Translations under genes and position numbers: made by a program
Origin: Prunus persica
Lineage: Eukaryota; Streptophyta; Magnoliopsida; Rosales; Rosaceae
NCBI RefSeq assembly: GCF_000346465.2
Contig: NC_034011.1
Coordinates: forward strand, 27,215,941-27,279,940
Length of the DNA: 64,000 bases
Reading direction: 5' to 3'
Shown here: one piece after another, positions 60,544 through 64,000 of the stretch
How the letters are laid out: the number at the start of each line of letters is the position of its first letter
How positions within the stretch are numbered: the stretch's first letter is position 1
Notes under the pieces: model-generated
What the model saw: only the letters and a program-made list of their open reading frames with translations
Database searches by the model: none
What the model was told of the DNA's origin: nothing

Positions 60544-63500
60544 AAGAATTAAAACCAAAGGACAACCTAGTCTATGTGAGTTCAGAGAGTTCAGATGAAT
60601 TTCCTTTCACAGTGATGCAGTTCAGCCCTCATCTTTTGCTTTTTCTTGTACTGTTATACGTAGAAAAATGTTATGTGCATAGAAACTTTAACAATTTATT
60701 GAAGAAAAAAATTTAAAAAAAAAAAAAAAAAAACTTGCAATAAGCATGGCCTATATGTCTAATCATCATCCGAGTTGCATACAAAATAGTGAACAACCAC
60801 TAATGCAAAAAGTGAACTCAAGTACAAAGGACATGTCAAGCTCAAGCAGCATGTCTTTCAACAAGAAGATCATAGATAAAAAAAGGGAAACTATTGCTGA
60901 CAAGTTCAATAAAATGCAACAAAGATTTGTTTAAGCCAGAAATAAAGTGCATAAAACCTAGAATTAAGCGTGAAGATGGATAATGATATTGTAAGAACGA
61001 AATGGAAAGGCAAAATTATGATTCTATGCTCAGATGTGAAAGCTCTACTGATAGAAGCATTCTAGCCTATTTTAATTTAGTTAGAGCGGAGCAATTCCTT
61101 TCATGGATTTCATGTGACTGTAGATACTCTTTCTTGATCACATGTGGTATTTGCCAATATCTTGGTCATCTGACCAAGGAGCATAACGTTGCTTTCAAGC
61201 ACCTGCATGGATAAATATACTAGAAAAGAAATAGAATCAATCCACGAAAATGTAAACTAAAGTAATTATCTGCTCCTAATATTATTCCTCAAGAGCTAGA
61301 AGGCATATTTCCACAGAGGAAAAATAAATTCAACAAATCCTTCTATTGTCATAAAAATAAAAATAAAAACCGTGAGGAAAATAAGTGATTCAAAATCCTC
61401 AGTTCTATCCTATTGGAATAAAATGATATCACAAATTCTTTTATTATGAAATAAATGACAAACACTCGATCAAACTATCTAAAAAAGATAAGCAAAACAG
61501 AAACCAAAAACCACTTGAACTAGCAGATAATGACAAGTAGTAGCATATGCAACTGCTAGTATCTAACAAATGAAAGTGAAAATAAAGATCACACACATGC
61601 ACAGGCACAAAAAAGAAATATTGAACTGCAAACCTGAAAAAACAAAAAGGAGGCAACTGAAAAGTAAAAATATTACCGGCCTTAGAGTTGGGGGAGAGAG
61701 TATGTGTAACAGGAATGAAATTGAGTCTTCTACAAAGGACTTAATTGACAAATGTCTTGAAATAAATGGTGGAACTGTGCTGTACCAAGACCTTAAACTT
61801 TCAACCTTTTCCATCAACATTGTTCGGTATCTGAATTTATGAATGAGATTTGATTAGTAAAAAACAAGAATTTGTATGATTTACTTCAAAATCCAACAGG
61901 TTTACCGATACCTATGATAAGATTTTGGCCACTCAATATTTGGTCTCTGCACTTGGGCTACCAAATGATGTACGGTGATCGCAACAGCTGGCAGATAAGC
62001 TGCAAAACAGAAAAAGAGGAAAGAATCAATTAAGAATATATTTGGAATGATTTACAACATTGAATGGTAGATAGTTAAATATCTTTACCATAAAGGGGCA
62101 CGTGTTGTGTACGCATAATATATTTGTGCATAAGGTCAGAGGCACCAAGACTATTTAAGCATTTGACCTTCAGAGAATAGAGAGCATTGTATAACGTCAA
62201 CTGTCTTGTTTTAGCACATCCCAGGTAATCAATATAGTCAAACCAGGTGGCTTACAGTCTTTTGCATCACTGGATCATGATAAGGAAGATGCAAAAAGTT
62301 TTCATGAAGACCATCCGCAATCAAATCATAGTCACCGCTGCAAAGTTATTGAGCAAGCCAGGTAGACATTAAATATTTCAAACACCCGTTGAACATATGA
62401 TGTTTGCTGCAATTTACTACCTACCAGTTAGAAATGAGAGCATGCAAGGAGTCAAATTCATTTGACATAATTCCACAGCTCCTATTGGTTCTTCTGTCCA
62501 TCTTCGTTTTTCTCTTTTGGAATATCTAAAGAGAGTAGCATCTTCAAACATAAGACTGAATATTGGATACAGCAATTAAGAAACACATCACCCAATTTTA
62601 CCACTGTACCTTACCTCTTTCCAGACATCAAACACACTTCTTGACAAGTCCTTTCGACCAACCACTTGAGAATCAATCCCCCACTAAAAAGTAAAACATT
62701 AGAAAAATAACTTAGTATAAAACCACTCCATTTTAAAGAAAATAATGCTTTTTTCTTCAAACAGAAACTAACATTAAAAATTCCACTGAAATTAACTACC
62801 ACCATTCACCAGGAAAACACCTAAACTATAATGAGAGGGTAATTAGGGCAGTTTAGAAGTAATCCTAGGAAACATCCGTGATTATGACATTAACTAGTAT
62901 CATGCAGAGAGTCATGTTTACTTTATTTCTCCAGAAAAGATGATAAAGTGCTCAAAACCTTAATACATATTTTCACAATGTTTAATACTCACAAATTTCA
63001 AACAGAAACTTTGTACTTAAAGTAGGTGACCTAAATGGAAACACAAACCCCACTGTTTGAATGCTTAAATGACTGCAGTAATGAAAATTCCTTTTCAGGT
63101 GAAAACATGGTCAGCCTCTATTCAACTATAAAGTCGACCTTACGCAATGAGTCACAAATATTGAAAACAACAAAAGATTAGCCATATTTTCCAGTCATGT
63201 CATGCCTTCTGTTCTCAACTTGCAACACAAGCCAACAAAACCATCCTAGAGAAAGCCAACAAAAGATTACCGCATTGAGTGTTTCCTTCTTCTTGTTGAG
63301 AAACTGAAGAGTGTTCAAGCATGAACGTATATCACATTCTGTAACATAAAGGCTGGAGTGAGTGGAAAAGATAGATTGAATAGAATGACAGGAATTCTGA
63401 AAATAGTATAAACTATTATAAACTAAATTTCACTCATAACAATAATTCAATTTGAACTTAAAATGGGGATCAAACTTGTAAACAACACATCTAGAGTATC

Positions 63501-64000
63501 TGTTAAAGAACTGGTCTTAACAATATGAATGACCCAATTGATGAATTCTTAAAAAAAGGATGTATGACCCACCTGTATACCCTGCAAGTGCAGTAAGTGC
63601 AATAGAACTTGTTTTCATTTCCTCCTTGGTACATATATATTTCAGCCTGTAATAGAACATTGACGAAATTTGAGGAATAATGTGACATTGGAACGTATGA
63701 AACTCTTAAACACAGTAAATGGGATCAAATCAAGTGATACCACAGATTCAGTTCGAAAAACAAGTGCAAATAACAGGCATTGTTTTGAAAGAGACCATGC
63801 ACTTCAACTAACATGATATCTATAGTACCAATCGGGGATATGAATATCGGCATCGGTAGCTTGGTATATATGTATGGTATGCTAGTACATACATTTATTA
63901 TTTTTTTCCGTTACATTACATAATTACTATTTCATGATAAAGACAGAGAGCAATCAAAACCCTAGTTATTTTAATTTAAGATACTTAATTTTACCTGAAT
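56753..64000 (-). CDS. CTF18: Chromosome transmission fidelity protein 18 (CTF18), C-terminal part; 5' end beyond window
   Basis: Large subunit of the alternative clamp loader Ctf18-RFC, which loads PCNA and supports sister-chromatid cohesion in the nucleus. Exons in transcript order: >64000-63995, 63646-63573, 63338-63271, 62683-62615, 62525-62425, 62337-62256, 62167-62089, 61999-61912, 61830-61677, 60164-59991, 59905-59846, 59069-58759, 58255-58153, 56806-56753. All phases close, giving about 474 residues after the AAA+ ATPase core, which lies outside the window. Diagnostic segments are LKYICTKEEMKTSSIALTAL, GLHENFLHLPYHDPVMQKT, QHVPLYAYLPAVAITVHHL, RHLSIKSFVEDSISFLLHIL, GYISGHHVLALTMKEVLAHE and the terminal GFTNAVKRPVRIREFLL, the tail that in yeast and human engages Dcc1-Ctf8. 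Intron 56807-58152 contains an assembly gap; intron 60165-61676 is 1.5 kb and carries microsatellites. No damage is seen. Confidence 0.92.
57109..57600 (+). mobile_element. Possible tRNA-derived SINE in CTF18 intron, split by assembly gap
   Basis: AGCTTGTTCAGTTGGTAAAC resembles a Pol III A box, and GATCTGATTTAATCC, 30 bases on, a weak B box, with GCATGGTACAAAG between them as in several plant SINE families. The gap 57164-57520 follows, then a G run and GTGGTGTGTGTTGGGGGAAG, also seen in such SINEs as I recall. Orientation is opposite to CTF18. Confidence 0.4.
57164..57520. other. Assembly gap of 357 N ending at a G homopolymer
   Basis: 357 N followed at once by 12 G. It lies within a CTF18 intron and does not remove coding sequence, since exons on both sides join in phase. 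Confidence 0.98.
58699..58740. repeat. (GA)n microsatellite near a CTF18 splice donor
   Basis: About 21 GA units on the plus strand, that is (CT)n in the transcript, starting about 18 bases after the donor at 58758 in the minus-strand gene. Confidence 0.95.
60488..60540. repeat. (GA)n microsatellite in a CTF18 intron
   Basis: About 26 GA units in the 1.5-kb intron between exons 61830-61677 and 60164-59991; read as (CT)n in the transcript. A poly-A run follows near 60715-60733. Confidence 0.95.
60746..61214. other. Unexplained intron sequence in CTF18
   Basis: This stretch of the 1.5-kb intron holds two plus-strand open stretches (60746-60934 and 61002-61214) with no recognisable family. No element ends could be found. 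I see nothing supportable beyond intron sequence. Confidence 0.3.

Noticed and set aside
60746..61214. Two plus-strand open frames in the CTF18 intron
   Set aside because: No recognisable family, opposite strand to a well-supported spliced gene, and AT-rich.

Overview
The window is nuclear DNA from a flowering plant, most likely a eudicot. Genes have many GT-AG introns, the proteins match plant-only families (plastid GAPA, LWD clock WD40, a PPR protein, DUF761, a plastid acetyl-CoA synthetase), and the spacers hold LTR retrotransposons, MITEs, SINE-like pieces and long microsatellites. Two runs of N (54630-54729 and 57164-57520) show it is a draft assembly. I cannot name the species. Exon structures were built by hand from reading frame, family similarity and splice signals; phases close exactly in every multi-exon gene reported.

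Layout. 1-37 kb is gene-rich: NIPA8-type Mg2+ transporter (+, 2154-5652), a C2/SRC2-like protein (+, 6418-7606), a DUF761 protein (+, 9246-9935), the DEAD-box helicase RH41 (+, 10759-12505), an OTU deubiquitinase of the OTU12 type (+, 13921-18514), plastid GAPDH subunit A (-, 19638-21639), the clock protein LWD (-, 24584-25654), a PPR protein (+, 27123-28457) and plastid acetyl-CoA synthetase (+, 29829-36033). 36-45.4 kb is a repeat island: a probable gypsy LTR remnant, then a 5'-truncated Ty1/copia element whose 3' LTR is split by two adjacent Tourist-like elements, one with a 1.1-kb AT-rich core. 45.4-47.8 kb is the translation termination factor eRF1 (+, 46226-47539), with introns in both UTRs. 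48.3-56.1 kb is a second nested island: a MULE-like long-TIR element interrupted by a hAT element that carries a captured receptor-kinase fragment, and by a decayed gypsy element; then a second MULE-like copy and a 260-bp Tourist-like MITE. 56.7-64 kb is the 3' part of the gene for the clamp loader subunit CTF18 (-), which runs off the right edge.

The genes are ordinary housekeeping, photosynthesis and clock genes and do not form one pathway. Their order is informative: as I recall the Arabidopsis map, PPR - LWD - GAPA - NIPA8 and eRF1 - LWD - GAPA neighbourhoods, and an RH41 - OTU12 pair, exist there too. The unusual content is in the transposon islands (a gene fragment inside a hAT element with perfect target duplications and a paralogous empty site), in the eRF1 gene (3'UTR intron suited to feedback by nonsense-mediated decay; an LTR promoter just upstream), and in a few splice sites (a CT microsatellite fused to a donor; a GC-AG intron).
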